The translations under genes and the position numbers were made by a program. Positions 1-10,620 of a stretch of DNA of 64,000 nt are shown here, in pieces (positions within the stretch are counted from its first letter, which is position 1; every line of letters starts with the position of its first letter). Location of the stretch: contig NC_091382.1 in assembly GCF_038502225.1 (NCBI RefSeq), positions 10,802,602 to 10,866,601 on the forward strand, given 5' to 3'. The notes below the pieces were generated by a model. That model did not search any database. It saw only the letters and a list, made by a program, of their open reading frames with translations, and was not told the DNA's origin. The DNA comes from Cherax quadricarinatus. Lineage: Eukaryota; Arthropoda; Malacostraca; Decapoda; Parastacidae.

Positions 1-2
1 GG

Positions 3-2408
3 GAGATCGACTGGGAAAACTTGGAGCCACATGGGGGTCCCAAAACATGGAGAGCCAAGATGATGGATGTGGTACTTGAAAACCTCATGCATCAACATGT
101 CAGGGACACAACCAGAGAGAGAGGGGAGGATGAGCCAGCAAGACTGGATCTTGTGTTCACCCTGAGCAGTTCAGACATCGAGGACATCACTTACGAGAGG
201 CCCCTTGGAGCTAGCGATCATGTGGTTCTGAGTTTTGACTATATAGTAGAGTTACAAGTGGAGAAGGTAACAGGAACTGAAGGGGACAGGCCAAACTATA
301 AAAGGGGGGACTACACAGGTATGAGAAACTTCCTGCAGGAGGTTCAGTGGGACAGAGAAATGGTAGGAAAATCAGTAAACGAGATGATGGAATATGTGGC
401 AACAAAGTGCAAGGAGGCAGAGGAAAGTTTTGTTCCCAAGGGAAACAGAAATAATAGGAAGACCAAAACGAGTCCTTGGTTTACCCGAAGGTGTAGGGAG
501 GCAAAAACTAAGTGCAACAGAGAATGGAAAAGGTACAGGAGGCATAGGACCCAGGAAAACAAGGAGATTAGTAGAAGAGCCAGAAACGAGTATGCGCAGA
601 TAAGGAGGGAGGCCCAGCGACAGTATGAAAACGACATAGCATCGAAAGTCAAATCTGACCCGAAACTGCTGTATAGCCACATTAGGAGGAAGACAACAGT
701 CAAGGACCAGGTGATAAGGCTGAGGAAAGAAGGTGGAGAACTCACAAGAAACGATCAAGAGGTATGTGAGGAGCTCAACACGAGATTTAAGGAAGTATTT
801 ACAGTAGAGACAGGAAGGACTCTGGGGGGACAGACCAGATGGGGACACCAACAAGGAATACACCAACAAGTGTTGGACGACATACATACAGATGAGGAGG
901 AGGTGAAGAAACTGCTAAGGGACATCGATACCTCAAAGGCAATGGGACCGGACAACATCTCTCCATGGGTCCTTAGAGAGGGAGCAGATATGTTGTGCGT
1001 ACCACTTACCACAATCTTCAACACATCCCTGGAAACTGGGCAACTACCTGAGGTATGGAAGACGGCAAATGTAGTTCCCATTTTCAAAAAAGGAGACAGA
1101 AAAGAGGCACTAAACTATAGACCTGTGTCATTGACGTGTATAGTATGCAAAATTATGGAGAAGATTATCAGGAGGAGAGTGGTGGAGCACCTGGAACGGA
1201 ACAGGAGTATAAATGCCAACCAGCACGGATTCACGGAAGGCAAATCCTGTGTCACAAACCTTCTGGAGTTTTACGATAAAATAACAGAAGTAAGACAAGA
1301 GAGAGAGGGGTGGGTTGATTGCATCTTCTTGGATTGCAAGAAGGCCTTTGACACAGTTCCTCACAAGAGATTAGTGCAGAAGCTAGAGCATCAGGCGCAT
1401 ATAACAGGAAGAGCACTGCAATGGATCAGAGAATACCTGACAGGGAGGCAACAACGAGTCATGGTACGTAATGATGTATCACAGTGGGCACCTGTGACGA
1501 GCGGGGTCCCACAGGGGTCGGTCCTAGGACCAGTGCTATTTTTGGTATATGTGAACGACATGACGGAAGGGTTAGACTCAGAAGTGTCCCTGTTTGCAGA
1601 TGATGTGAAGTTAATGAGGAGAATTAAATCTGATGAGGACCAGGCAGGACTTCAAAGAGACCTGGACAGACTGGACACCTGGTCCAGCAAATGGCTTCTC
1701 GAATTTAATCCTGCCAAATGCAAAGTCATGAAGATAGGGGAAGGGCACAGAAGACCACAGACAGAGTATAGGCTAGGTGGCCAAAGACTGCAAACCTCAC
1801 TCAAGGAGAAAGATCTTGGGGTGAGTATAACACCGAGCATGTCTCCGGAAGCACACATCAATCAGATAACTGCTGCAGCATATGGGCGCCTGGCAAACCT
1901 GAGAACAGCATTCCGACACCTTAGTAAGGAATCATTCAAGACACTGTACACCGTGTATGTCAGGCCCATACTGGAGTATGCAGCACCTGTTTGGAACCCG
2001 CACTTGATAAAGCACGTCAAGAAACTAGAGAAAGTACAAAGGTTTGCAACAAGGTTAGTTCCAGAGCTAAGGGGAATGTCCTATGAAGAAAGATTAAGGG
2101 AAATCGGCCTGACGACACTGGAGGCCAGGAGGGTCAGGGGAGACATGATAACGACATATAAAATACTGCGTGGAATAGACAAGGTGGACAAGGACAGGAT
2201 GTTCCAGGGAGGGGACACAGAAACAAGAGGCCACAATTGGAAGTTGAAGACACAAATGAGTCAGAGAGATAGTAGGAAGTATTTCTTCAGTCATAGAGTT
2301 GTAAGGCAGTGGAATAGCCTAGAAAATGACGTAGTGGAGGCAGGAACCATACACAGTTTTAAGACGAGGTTTGATAAAGCTCATGGAGCGGGGAGAGAGA
2401 GGGTCTAG
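3..2408 (+). CDS. CR1/L2-like LINE ORF2 (endonuclease C-terminus plus reverse transcriptase), runs off the left edge
   Basis: This is the replicase of a non-LTR retrotransposon, which nicks target DNA and reverse-transcribes its RNA there. The frame is open from base 3, so the true start lies outside the window. Counting from base 21, residues about 43-70 carry the end of an APE-type endonuclease, with the SDH catalytic-end motif in GASDHVVLS. RT motifs follow: NYRPVSLTC, the FLDCKKAFDTVPH block, GVPQGSVLGP, and the catalytic FADD at about residues 525-528. The C-terminus has the RVVRQWNSL block common in CR1/L2-type LINEs, and I see no RNase H domain. The frame is uninterrupted for about 800 codons and stops with TAG at 2406-2408, which suggests a fairly young copy. 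Clade assignment rests on motif style, not phylogeny; Jockey-group membership is the alternative. Confidence 0.88.
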   Translation, partial: EIDWENLEPHGGPKTWRAKMMDVVLENLMHQHVRDTTRERGEDEPARLDLVFTLSSSDIEDITYERPLGASDHVVLSFDYIVELQVEKVTGTEGDRPNYKRGDYTGMRNFLQEVQWDREMVGKSVNEMMEYVATKCKEAEESFVPKGNRNNRKTKTSPWFTRRCREAKTKCNREWKRYRRHRTQENKEISRRARNEYAQIRREAQRQYENDIASKVKSDPKLLYSHIRRKTTVKDQVIRLRKEGGELTRNDQEVCEELNTRFKEVFTVETGRTLGGQTRWGHQQGIHQQVLDDIHTDEEEVKKLLRDIDTSKAMGPDNISPWVLREGADMLCVPLTTIFNTSLETGQLPEVWKTANVVPIFKKGDRKEALNYRPVSLTCIVCKIMEKIIRRRVVEHLERNRSINANQHGFTEGKSCVTNLLEFYDKITEVRQEREGWVDCIFLDCKKAFDTVPHKRLVQKLEHQAHITGRALQWIREYLTGRQQRVMVRNDVSQWAPVTSGVPQGSVLGPVLFLVYVNDMTEGLDSEVSLFADDVKLMRRIKSDEDQAGLQRDLDRLDTWSSKWLLEFNPAKCKVMKIGEGHRRPQTEYRLGGQRLQTSLKEKDLGVSITPSMSPEAHINQITAAAYGRLANLRTAFRHLSKESFKTLYTVYVRPILEYAAPVWNPHLIKHVKKLEKVQRFATRLVPELRGMSYEERLREIGLTTLEARRVRGDMITTYKILRGIDKVDKDRMFQGGDTETRGHNWKLKTQMSQRDSRKYFFSHRVVRQWNSLENDVVEAGTIHSFKTRFDKAHGAGRERV

Positions 2409-2502
2409 TAGCAACCGGTGAAGAGGCGGGGCCAGGAGCTAGGACTCGACCCCTGCAACCACAAATAGGTGAGTACAAATAGGTGAGTACACACACACAC
2501 AC

Positions 2503-2507
<5 letters not shown>
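2409..2507 (+). mobile_element. 3' tail of the CR1/L2-like LINE
   Basis: The short 3' UTR ends in two exact head-to-tail copies of the 14-mer AAATAGGTGAGTAC at 2463-2476 and 2477-2490, then an (AC)n tract. CR1-group LINEs typically end in a short tandem repeat and not in poly(A), so this supports the classification. No polyadenylation signal is visible. Confidence 0.7.

Positions 2508-2579
<72 letters not shown>
2505..2579. repeat. (TA)n microsatellite
   Basis: An uninterrupted TA tract separates the LINE tail from MITE copy 1. The same arrangement flanks most MITE copies in this window. Confidence 0.95.
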
Positions 2580-2581
<2 letters not shown>

Positions 2582-2800
2582 GTCGTGCCGAATAGGCAGA
2601 ACTTGCCATCTTGGCTTAAATAGCAATGCTCATCTTGCCATATAGGACAAGTGAAAATTTGTGTATGCAATAATGTCGCCAAAATCATTCTGAACCTAAC
2701 GAAAAAAATATATTTCACTGTGTTTGTTTAGTATTAAATTATTGTAAACAAATCTAAAATATATTTAGTTGGGTTAGGCTAAAATAAATTACTCTTGTTA
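2580..2800 (+). mobile_element. MITE copy 1, left part (split by Gypsy element 1)
   Basis: The left end begins ATGTCGTGCCGAATA. The remaining right part is at 7486-7655 and ends with the reverse complement, TATTCGGCACGACAT. The two parts sum to about 391 bp, the length of the intact copies at 8184-8575 and 23726-24117. The terminal inverted repeats, TA flanks and absence of any ORF describe a non-autonomous Tc1/mariner-type MITE; the superfamily is inferred from the TA target. Confidence 0.85.
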
Positions 2801-3096
2801 TATCGTAAGGGTTCTTTAATGGAGATATCGTAGGTTGAAGGTAGACACACTTGTAGGATGGTAACTATATTGTCAGACTGAGATGAGGGATGGAGCCCAG
2901 TGCCTTGCCTGTCTACGCCTGGATGGTCTGCCGCCGAGTGAGGCCGGGGCAGAGGTATGAGCCTACACATCTGTATCCCGTGACGTCACACAAAGCCACA
3001 GGCCTACAAGGGATCTCGTATCTAAAGCACATGGATGATACTAATATGCTATGCTATATAATACTGGGAATACAGGGATCAGCAACTATGCTGACA
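2801..3096 (-). repeat. 3' LTR of Gypsy element 1
   Basis: 296 bp, identical to 7185-7480 except for two substitutions that I could see (GCAGAGG versus GCACAGG, and GACGTC versus GATGTC). It is the 3' LTR because the element reads on the minus strand. Confidence 0.88.
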
Positions 3097-3588
3097 GCTC
3101 GGTCATGTTACGTATGTCGTCCCGACATACACTACTATACTACAGACTGAACAGGCAGGCGGATCTGGGCTGATTCTATACAATAACAAATTCATATATA
3201 ACTTAGAACTAATGGATGGTATCATAATGGATTTTACGTAATGGGTGTTAACGTATTCTTTACAAACTATAAGAACAAATCATTATACAATATGGGTGGA
3301 ATTGATCGATCGATCTGTATTCATGCACTCTACGGATTCTGAGGAAGAATAAATATATATATATATACAAGGTGAAATTAACAGCAAAAGCATCCAGTGC
3401 ACTCAGACTATTACTGTCAATTCTCAGAATACGGAGGGAACGTGAACACGAAAATTTCTGACAAACTGATCAGCTAATAACAAAACACACAGTTGATAAT
3501 TTCATTCATCTCGGACATCTAATTATACAGACTATGTACATTTAAACCCAATTCTGCGAGGGTGAGGTTTACATATGCAGAATGGTTA

Positions 3589-4108
3589 TCATCTCTGGGA
3601 GGATCGAATTCCTCTGCAGTGGCTAACACATGCCTTGACTGAGGACAGTCTGAACGAGTATCTACAAAAGATACAGGTACAATCACTAGTGACTGTGGAA
3701 TTACTAATTCGTCTGTTAGGAGTACTCAACTCAACTATTCGATACAGTAATTCTTGGCTCATTACAAAGTCACTAATGGGTGCTGGTGGCTTCACAGTAA
3801 GAATAAGATCTTCCTGGAGCAGGAATCGAATCACACCAGAACACAAGGGATCGGTTCTTTGGGCATTTTTGACATCCTCGACAGTAAATGGAGGATCTGC
3901 AGTAACTACACTAACGTGTCGCGATAAAGCATCTGCGACTACATTCGACTTGCCAGGTAAATTTTCAAAAGTGGGATTGAACTCTTGGATAGTCAAGGTC
4001 CATCTGGCTAACCTTCCAGTAGGCTGTTTGTTCTGGAATAAAGGTAACAGTTCTTTCTTACTGGAGGAAAGAACAAACTCGGTGGAGTGGATGACTCCCC
4101 CCGGTTGA
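3589..4108 (-). pseudogene. pol: Truncated pol of Gypsy element 1: RNase H end to start of integrase
   Basis: The minus-strand frame has the RNase H C-terminus (RLARWTLTIQEFNP, then GKSNVVADALSRH) followed by the spacer that normally precedes the H2C2 zinc finger of integrase (QELLYRIVELSTPNRR). This shows the canonical Ty3/Gypsy order, RNase H then integrase, unlike the two other Gypsy elements here. The reading frame degenerates after about residue 100 and no integrase catalytic residues follow. A decayed relative with the same block is at 54970-55440. Confidence 0.75.
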
Positions 4109-4249
4109 AAAAATTTAACGCTTTAACATGCAATATGAGCAAGGGAGAACGAATCTACTATCTCAAACTGCAAGCACAGGAGAAAAGAAATGAACACGGT
4201 CAACAATACTGATATTCAATCTGAGTCGCACACAGTGACACGAGGTATC

Positions 4250-4937
4250 AGCTATAAAGAAACTACACTTACAAACGTTAACATGTGAAAGTTACTCGAG
4301 AAATAACTTCTTACAATGCACTGATTACTGTCAACTAGGATGGGATCACCATCTGAAACACAAGGAACAACAGACACTCTAGTAAGAACACTAGCTGTAA
4401 CAGAGACGTCTTTCTGCAGACAGCATGTCACATCAACAAGAGATGGCATTACTAGTTTCAAGTAATCGTTTTCTGACAAGGCATCCCCTGTGGAGAAACT
4501 ACTACTCGAACTAGCAGTCATTGCAGGGATAGGCTGTGCACTCAAGGCAGTCCGAGTGTCCCCGGACACTTGAGGCAACGGAACACTATCCTGCAAGTCT
4601 GAAGGTGTAGGTGGAACACAGATGGGAATGACAGAATTACTAGTGCCTGACCGCTCGGCTACGTTAATAAGTAATTCACGGATCTATAGGAACTTAATCT
4701 GAACTTCACATTTCGCAGCACTTTAACAAATCTCAGATACAAGCTGTGAGAACAAACACATTGCTCAAGGGCTAGATATTGTCTTTCAGTCAGTAAGGGA
4801 ATGTTGGTACTGTGGACTGATTCATATTGACTTTGACTGGCATGATACACTAAGTGAATGTTCAAAAGTGACTGGGACATCTTCTCAGTGAAAATACTGA
4901 AGTGCATAAGGCAAGAAAAATGGAGAGAATGACACAA
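4250..4937 (-). pseudogene. gag: Probable gag remnant of Gypsy element 1
   Basis: Two minus-strand open stretches in different frames (4659-4937 and 4252-4680) lie between the leader and the pol fragment, where gag is expected. The first carries LTERQYLALEQC, loosely like the start of gag in the element at 33787 (LTLSELSTLKLQTC). The second has a low-complexity Ser-rich segment. There is no zinc knuckle. The identification rests on position and weak resemblance; it may be non-coding. Confidence 0.4.
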
Positions 4938-7166
4938 TAAGCTTAAACGGGAAGAAAATGCTTAACGATTCTGCATAAGTAATTAAAAATTGACAAGTTA
5001 CACAGTAAGCAAAGAACTCACACAAGAAAAATATGCAACTGAATGAACTACACTTGAAAATCAAGAGAACTTATACTTACTCAAATCTGATTTGCTCAAC
5101 TTTTACTTTAAATTGAATGAATGGCACAGTGAGTTGTCTTTACTTTCAATGCAACAGGAAAATACACAATAAAATGATAAAATGGACTCAATAAACTTGT
5201 GCAAAAATTAAAACAGACACACAATTCACTGAAATAAAAATAAAATGACACAGAATAAAATACTATGCACAGAACAGAGCATAAGAAACTGCACTGTAAT
5301 AAACTGTAGCAATATTGCAAATTAATTGCTAATCAACAAGTACTTCATAAAATTTTCTGCAAGGAAACTTTAATAGCAACACAATATTTGCACAAGAATT
5401 ATTGCAAAAATGAGTCAATGTGCAATAATAAAAAAATTATTACACACTCAAGAAAAGAAATATATCAAGGGATGAACACTTTAACTCTTAACTGCACTTA
5501 AACAACACTTAACAAGCAAAGAACAATTTACTTTAAAAGGAGAACTTAAAAATTGCACTAAGAGTGAATTTGTTCAATAAAACATGAAAAATAATAGGTG
5601 CTAAAAACACACAACAAAAAAGTTTTAAGACTTACAGTGATGCAGAACACAACACATCAACATAAACACAGTACTAGAATTTTCTTGCAATGAAACTTGA
5701 TGTGTGAAAAATTTTGTAAAAAAATTATTTCTTGCTGGGACTTTAAAAATGGCACTATTGTCTGTGGAAATAAGACAAATTAGACACTGGCTAAATGAAA
5801 GAATATGAACACAAGAATGTTCAACACACAGGGAACAAAATAAAAATACACAAATGCTGGGAAGAAAAAAAAATAACAGACAACACTGAGTTGTGATGCA
5901 GAATATGAGGTGAAAAATTTACTGAAATACTTCACTGGAATACTGAGAACACAAGGTGATTCTGAAGTGTAACACAAGTTCTATACTGCTCATATGTTGC
6001 ACACACAACAAAGGAAACACTAAGTACTTACTTCAAGTGTATAAAAAGATACACAACACAACAGATATAAGATAATGCACGAAAATTAACACTGAGTTAA
6101 GGAGATTAAAAGAAATTAATGCAATCAGTACATGATAAACACTGAGTCTGATCAAGAGTCACTGAATGTCACTAAGAAAAAAATCACTGGGAACACAAAA
6201 TAAATGTCTCAACACTCGCAAATGTCTCTAAAAAAAAAATTATCATTGTAACACTTGAAGAATGAGATTGATGGATTGTTTATATGGTCTTGCTGCTGTC
6301 CTCTGCACAGATGATCGTAGAATTGCGCTTACATCGGCGATAAACACACACAGGAGGCTTTATAAAGATGGCGCGAACACACTCTAGCTCTTGACCCCCT
6401 ATGTGGTCCTTAAAATATGGTGCTACAACCCTTAGCAGTGCACCAAAACACTGATGAGGTAGGTGAGTGTGTAATGGCTGACTGTAGTTGGGTTTGTGGG
6501 TTAACAGGACTGAGACCGGCAATGGTGCGACACACGTGATCGTGAGTGGCTGGGCTTATGGGTTGAACGTCGTAAGCCTCACTGAGAACACCCACACTGC
6601 CGCGAAGATAATTCTAAGCCGGCTGGCTTAAAATAAACCCACGAAATACTACAACACCACAAGGATGAAAAAGAGCACTCAAAATGCTTGGAGCTTGAAT
6701 CACAAGCGATGAAGACTACTCACGTGGCTTGCTTGAGTACTGGGGTAAGACACCTGGGTTAGTTGCTAGCTGGCTTATCTTAACCCTTCACACAGAATAG
6801 CTTGATAACTTCACACGATGAGCACAGCAGGGGTGGAAGCTGGCTTGGCAGGCAAAGGAATTGGATGGAGTAGGCTAGGCTCGACTGGGCTCGGTTGTTC
6901 TGACTCCCCCACCACAGACTGGAAGCTGGCTTATTTTGCAAACTCGGGTCAACCCCTCGGGAGTGATGCAAATAAGCAGAAAACACTAATACAAAGAGAC
7001 TGACCAGTGAATAATGTAGAAGCTGGTAGAGTAGCTGGCTTGAGGTAGCTGACTTGAGGTAGCTGGATGGGGTGAACCTCGGTAGACCTACTGGTGACAC
7101 GAAATGGCCGTCTTGCTGGTCGACAATTTTATCTCCAGAAATCGCTGTAATCGTCAGAATTACAGG
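4938..7166 (-). other. Long leader of Gypsy element 1, no coding sequence recognised
   Basis: About 2.2 kb lies between the primer-binding site and the gag remnant. The part at 4980-6240 is strongly AT-rich, A-biased on the plus strand. Short ORFs here match no family I recognise and their composition looks non-coding. It may be a genuine long leader or foreign filler in a deletion derivative. Confidence 0.6.
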
Positions 7167-7182
7167 CCCTCCGCTGCCACCA
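7167..7182 (-). other. Primer-binding site of Gypsy element 1 (tRNA-Leu type)
   Basis: On the minus strand TGGTGGCAGCGGAGGG starts two bases after the 5' LTR. It is complementary, apart from one base, to the CCA-tailed 3' end typical of eukaryotic tRNA-Leu(AAG) as I recall it (CCCACCGCTGCCA plus CCA). This supports the element's orientation and boundary. Confidence 0.7.
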
Positions 7183-7184
7183 TT

Positions 7185-7480
7185 TATCGTAAGGGTTCTT
7201 TAATGGAGATATCGTAGGTTGAAGGTAGACACACTTGTAGGATGGTAACTATATTGTCAGACTGAGATGAGGGATGGAGCCCAGTGCCTTGCCTGTCTAC
7301 GCCTGGATGGTCTGCCGCCGAGTGAGGCCGGGGCACAGGTATGAGCCTACACATCTGTATCCCGTGATGTCACACAAAGCCACAGGCCTACAAGGGATCT
7401 CGTATCTAAAGCACATGGATGATACTAATATGCTATGCTATATAATACTGGGAATACAGGGATCAGCAACTATGCTGACA
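7185..7480 (-). repeat. 5' LTR of Gypsy element 1
   Basis: The same 296-bp sequence as 2801-3096, followed by the duplicated target GTTAT and the right part of the interrupted MITE. Confidence 0.88.
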
Positions 7481-7485
7481 GTTAT

Positions 7486-7655
7486 AATAAGGTTAGGTAA
7501 GCTTTCTAAGTTCCTTTTGGTGCAAAATTATAAATTTTTACATCAACATTAATGAAAATAATATATCTTTAAACGTATAAGAGAAAATTTTAGAAAGGAT
7601 TTAATTTTAAATGAGTTCTTGCTAATTGACCAGTTTTACATATTCGGCACGACAT
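7486..7655 (+). mobile_element. MITE copy 1, right part
   Basis: It continues the MITE broken at 2800 and ends in TATTCGGCACGACAT followed by TATATA. The join matches the intact copy at 8184-8575. Confidence 0.85.
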
Positions 7656-7670
7656 ATATATAATCAACAC

Positions 7671-8062
7671 TGCGCTAGCCAAGGATTCGAACCCATGTTG
7701 TACTGGCCTGCCTCATGGTAAGCAAGAACCACATGATGCTTTAAACCACAGGACCACCCAACCCTACAAGAATGCTGCAGCCAGCACACAGCTAGCTGTT
7801 GGGCCGCCATCCGAGGGCATACGTAGGTGTGGGAGCTTCTAAGCTAATTTCATTCTCATCCCTGTTTGGTGTACTAGCCTCACGAGCAGTATTTATATAT
7901 TATTGTAACCACGAACGAGTGGTATTGATCAATAACAACACTGTGCTGGCTGCAGCATTCTTGTAGGGTTGGGTGGTCCTGTGGTTTAAAGCATCATGTG
8001 GTTCTCACTTACCATGAAGCAGGCCAGTACAACATGGGTTCGAATCCTTGGCTAACATAGTG
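7671..8062. mobile_element. Head-to-head pair of tRNA-derived SINEs
   Basis: The right arm (about 7938-8062, plus) has a pol III A-box-like TGGTCCTGTGG and the B box GGTTCGAATCC. The left arm (about 7671-7792, minus) is its inverted copy with few differences. A 145-bp spacer without recognised content separates them. The tRNA-like fold is incomplete, so these are SINE heads and not tRNA genes. It is one of several inverted pairs in the window. Confidence 0.7.
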
Positions 8063-8096
8063 TTGTTACTGATCAATACCACTCGTTCGTGATTAC

Positions 8097-8100
8097 AATA

Positions 8101-8183
<83 letters not shown>
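8097..8183. repeat. (TA)n microsatellite with one GA interruption
   Basis: The TA tract runs directly into the ATGTCGTGCC end of MITE copy 2. Confidence 0.95.
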
Positions 8184-8185
<2 letters not shown>

Positions 8186-8575
8186 GTCGTGCCGAATAGG
8201 CAGAACTTGCGATCTTGGCTTAAATAGCAACTCTCATCTTGCCATATAGGACAAGTGAAAATTTGTGTATGCAATAATTTCGCCAAAATCATTCTTAACC
8301 TAACGAAAAAAATATATTTTGCTGTGTTTGTTTAGTATTAAATTATTGTAAACAAATCTAAAATATATTTAGTTGTATTAGGCTAAAATAAATTGTTCTT
8401 GTTATAATAAGGTTAGGTAAGTTTTCTAAGATTCTTTTGGTGCAAAATTAAAAAATTTTACATCAACATTAATGAAAAAAATATATCTTTAAACGTATAA
8501 GAGAAAATTTCGGAACTGACTTAATTTTAAATGAGTTCTTGCTAATTGACCAGTTTTACATATTCGGCACGACAT
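8184..8575 (+). mobile_element. MITE copy 2, intact (392 bp)
   Basis: Both terminal inverted repeats are present (ATGTCGTGCCGAATA and TATTCGGCACGACAT) and TA tracts lie on both sides. There is no ORF of note. This copy serves as the reference for the family. Confidence 0.88.
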
Positions 8576-8612
8576 ATATATATATATATATATATATATG
8601 TGTATATATATA

Positions 8613-8644
<32 letters not shown>
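8576..8644. repeat. (TA)n/(TG)n microsatellite between two MITEs
   Basis: A TA tract with TGTG interruptions is the only sequence between MITE copies 2 and 3. Confidence 0.95.
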
Positions 8645-9034
8645 ATGCCGTGCCGAATAGGCAGAACTTGCGATCTTGGCTTAAATAGCAACGCTCATCT
8701 TGCCATATAGGACAAGTGAAAATTTGTGTATGCAATAATTTCGCCAAAATCATTCTGAACCTAACGAAAAAAATATATTTCACTGGGTTTGTTTAGTATT
8801 AAATTATTGTAAACAAATCTAAAATATATTTAGTTGGGTTATGCTAAAATAAATTTTTCTTATTATAATAAGGTTAGGTAAGTTTTCTAAGATTTTTTTG
8901 GTGCAAAATTAAAAAAAATTACATTAACATTAATGAAAAAATATATCTTTAAATGTATAAGAGAAAATTTCAGAAAGGCCTTAATTTTAAATGAATTCTT
9001 GCTAATTGACCAGTTTTACATATTCGGCACGACA
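8645..9034 (+). mobile_element. MITE copy 3
   Basis: Same family and orientation as copy 2, with a substitution in the left terminal repeat (ATGCCGTGCC). The right end runs into an (AC)n tract and then (TA)n. Confidence 0.85.
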
Positions 9035-9040
9035 CACACA

Positions 9041-9041
9041 C

Positions 9042-9116
<75 letters not shown>

Positions 9117-9118
9117 AA
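9041..9118. repeat. (TA)n microsatellite
   Basis: A TA tract with single-base slips between MITE copy 3 and a SINE. Confidence 0.95.
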
Positions 9119-9262
9119 ATCACGAAACAAGTGATTATAAATCATTTACCAAACTGCGGCAGGCGAGGACTCGACCCTACGAACCTTATACCGCCTCCGG
9201 AGACAGCACAATGTACGCATCACCTTACCACTTGAGCCAGCGATCCTACAAGAACCAAGCAC
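9119..9262 (-). mobile_element. tRNA-derived SINE head, minus strand
   Basis: On the minus strand an A-box-like TGGCTCAAGTGGTAAGG is followed by a B-box-like GGGTCGAGTCC at the usual spacing. The acceptor stem does not pair well, so it is a tRNA-derived repeat and not a working tRNA gene. Confidence 0.6.
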
Positions 9263-9327
9263 ACAGCACGTAGCTATGTTTATTGTTGTTAGGTCACCCT
9301 GCCTAGGTGGGATACGGCCAGTTTATT

Positions 9328-9540
9328 TATTACGCCTCCTGGGAAGCAAGTGAAAACTCAGAAGGTTCTAACCACTACCAACAATCATACAAATATCATG
9401 TACCTAGTATCACTAGGCATGTTTCATGATGTGACCTAGGTCCATGATGTTGGTAGGATTGCTGGTGCAGTGGTTAGAACATCATGAGTGTTGACTTGCT
9501 TCCCAGGAGGCAGACTAAGATAACACGGGTTCAATACCCT
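9328..9540. mobile_element. Inverted SINE pair, the plus arm cut by Gypsy element 2
   Basis: The plus arm (about 9462-9540) has the A-box-like TGCTGGTGCAGTGG and the B-box-like GGGTTCAATACCC. The region near 9328-9385 is an inverted partial copy of it (shared CCTCCTGGGAAGCAAGT block). The plus arm stops at ACCCT, the target duplicated by Gypsy element 2, and resumes at 16719. Confidence 0.6.
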
Positions 9541-10526
9541 TGTGAAGGCTTACTCAGCTCTGTAACAACTTCAGACAGTATTACCAAGGCTGGCTCCTCC
9601 TCAGGAAAATTAATGAATAGAAAAAGAAATAATAACAGACAAACATAAACACTTTATTATACAGAAAATATGAAATATAAAACACTTAAATATGAAATAT
9701 TAATCCTACATTAAAGAAAATGAAAAATATAAATGATAACTGAATTCAACACTAATATAAAACTTGGGTGTCTGATGTTGGTGACACTGTTGTTGAAATC
9801 GTAGCCGTTGCCGATGATGGGGGGGGGGTCGCAGGTGTTGGTTACAACCCACTGGCTAGTTCTTCACAGTATAGCCTTGAGTATTCTATCCCGATGACAG
9901 GAAAGCAGGTTCTTTACCGCTGCAATGATGAGGGGTTACGTCCTGCAATTTCATACAGGTGCACAGGTAATTAAATCAAAAAAGGGGAAGTCTCAGGACG
10001 TTTGTCCATCTCCATCAGTCCTACTCGTTGATTGGCAGGTGACCCTCTCTGTCATCCAAGCTGGAAAGATAGATAGGTTACCCACTGCTTAAGAAATCAC
10101 TCTCCATGATAAGTACAACACCTAAAAGATGTGGTGATTATTACAACAGTCAACTTAGAGCAAAACTGAAAGGACTAAGTTTATTATTGGTCAAAAGTGA
10201 AGCTTTCAACCAATAAATCCACTAGAATACAATGCAGGAATGTACTTACAGTAGTGCTGGTAGCTGTGAGTCTAGTGATTACTGTTTGGACCGGAGCCCC
10301 ACACGTCAGCTTTCGGGGAGGGGGAAAGAAGGGGAAGGGATAGCGGGAGCTAGACTGACCCTACCTTAACAAGCAGCTGGCAGTCAAACTATCACTTTCG
10401 GGGTGGGGGAAAAAAGGCGGAAATAGTGGGAACTTGACTTGCCCTACCTTAACAAGTAGCCGGCAATGAAACTATTGTTACTATATACTCCATCGCTACT
10501 CCTATCTATTGAACTTTTCCCTCACA
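9541..10526 (-). repeat. 3' LTR of Gypsy element 2
   Basis: 986 bp, TG...CA-bounded. Compared with 15730-16718 it shows scattered substitutions and small indels, a few percent by eye. A 68-codon open stretch at 9768-9974 recurs in the other LTR but has no recognisable domain. Confidence 0.9.
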
Positions 10527-10538
10527 CTCCCCCATACC
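10527..10538 (-). other. Polypurine tract of Gypsy element 2
   Basis: On the minus strand ATGGGGGAG abuts the TGTGAGGG start of the 3' LTR, the expected plus-strand primer position. Confidence 0.65.
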
Positions 10539-10620
10539 AAGACTTATAGTCAAGGAGTATAAGAAGAATAGGCGAGGAAAAAGTTCTAACATGTGGAAGT
10601 TGCATAAGGCAACAAATCTT

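Larger units (their letters stand above)
2801..7480 (-). mobile_element. Ty3/Gypsy element 1, non-autonomous, nearly identical LTRs
   Basis: Two 296-bp direct repeats (2801-3096 and 7185-7480) bound 4.1 kb of interior. The target sequence GTTA(T) lies at both edges (2797-2801 and 7481-7485), and the element interrupts a MITE whose intact sequence is known from neighbouring copies. On the minus strand the LTR starts TGTCAGC and ends CTTACGATA, so the usual terminal CA is absent. Coding content is minimal: a decayed gag-like stretch (4250-4937) and the end of RNase H leading into integrase (3589-4108). RT and the integrase core are missing. I see two substitutions between the LTRs, so insertion was recent although the element cannot encode its own enzymes; a related autonomous element must have supplied them. 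No convincing polypurine tract was seen beside the 2801-3096 LTR. Confidence 0.85.

Noticed and set aside
9768..9974. 68-codon ORF present in both LTRs of Gypsy element 2
   Set aside because: It recurs only because the LTRs are copies; low-complexity Gly/Val composition and no domain.
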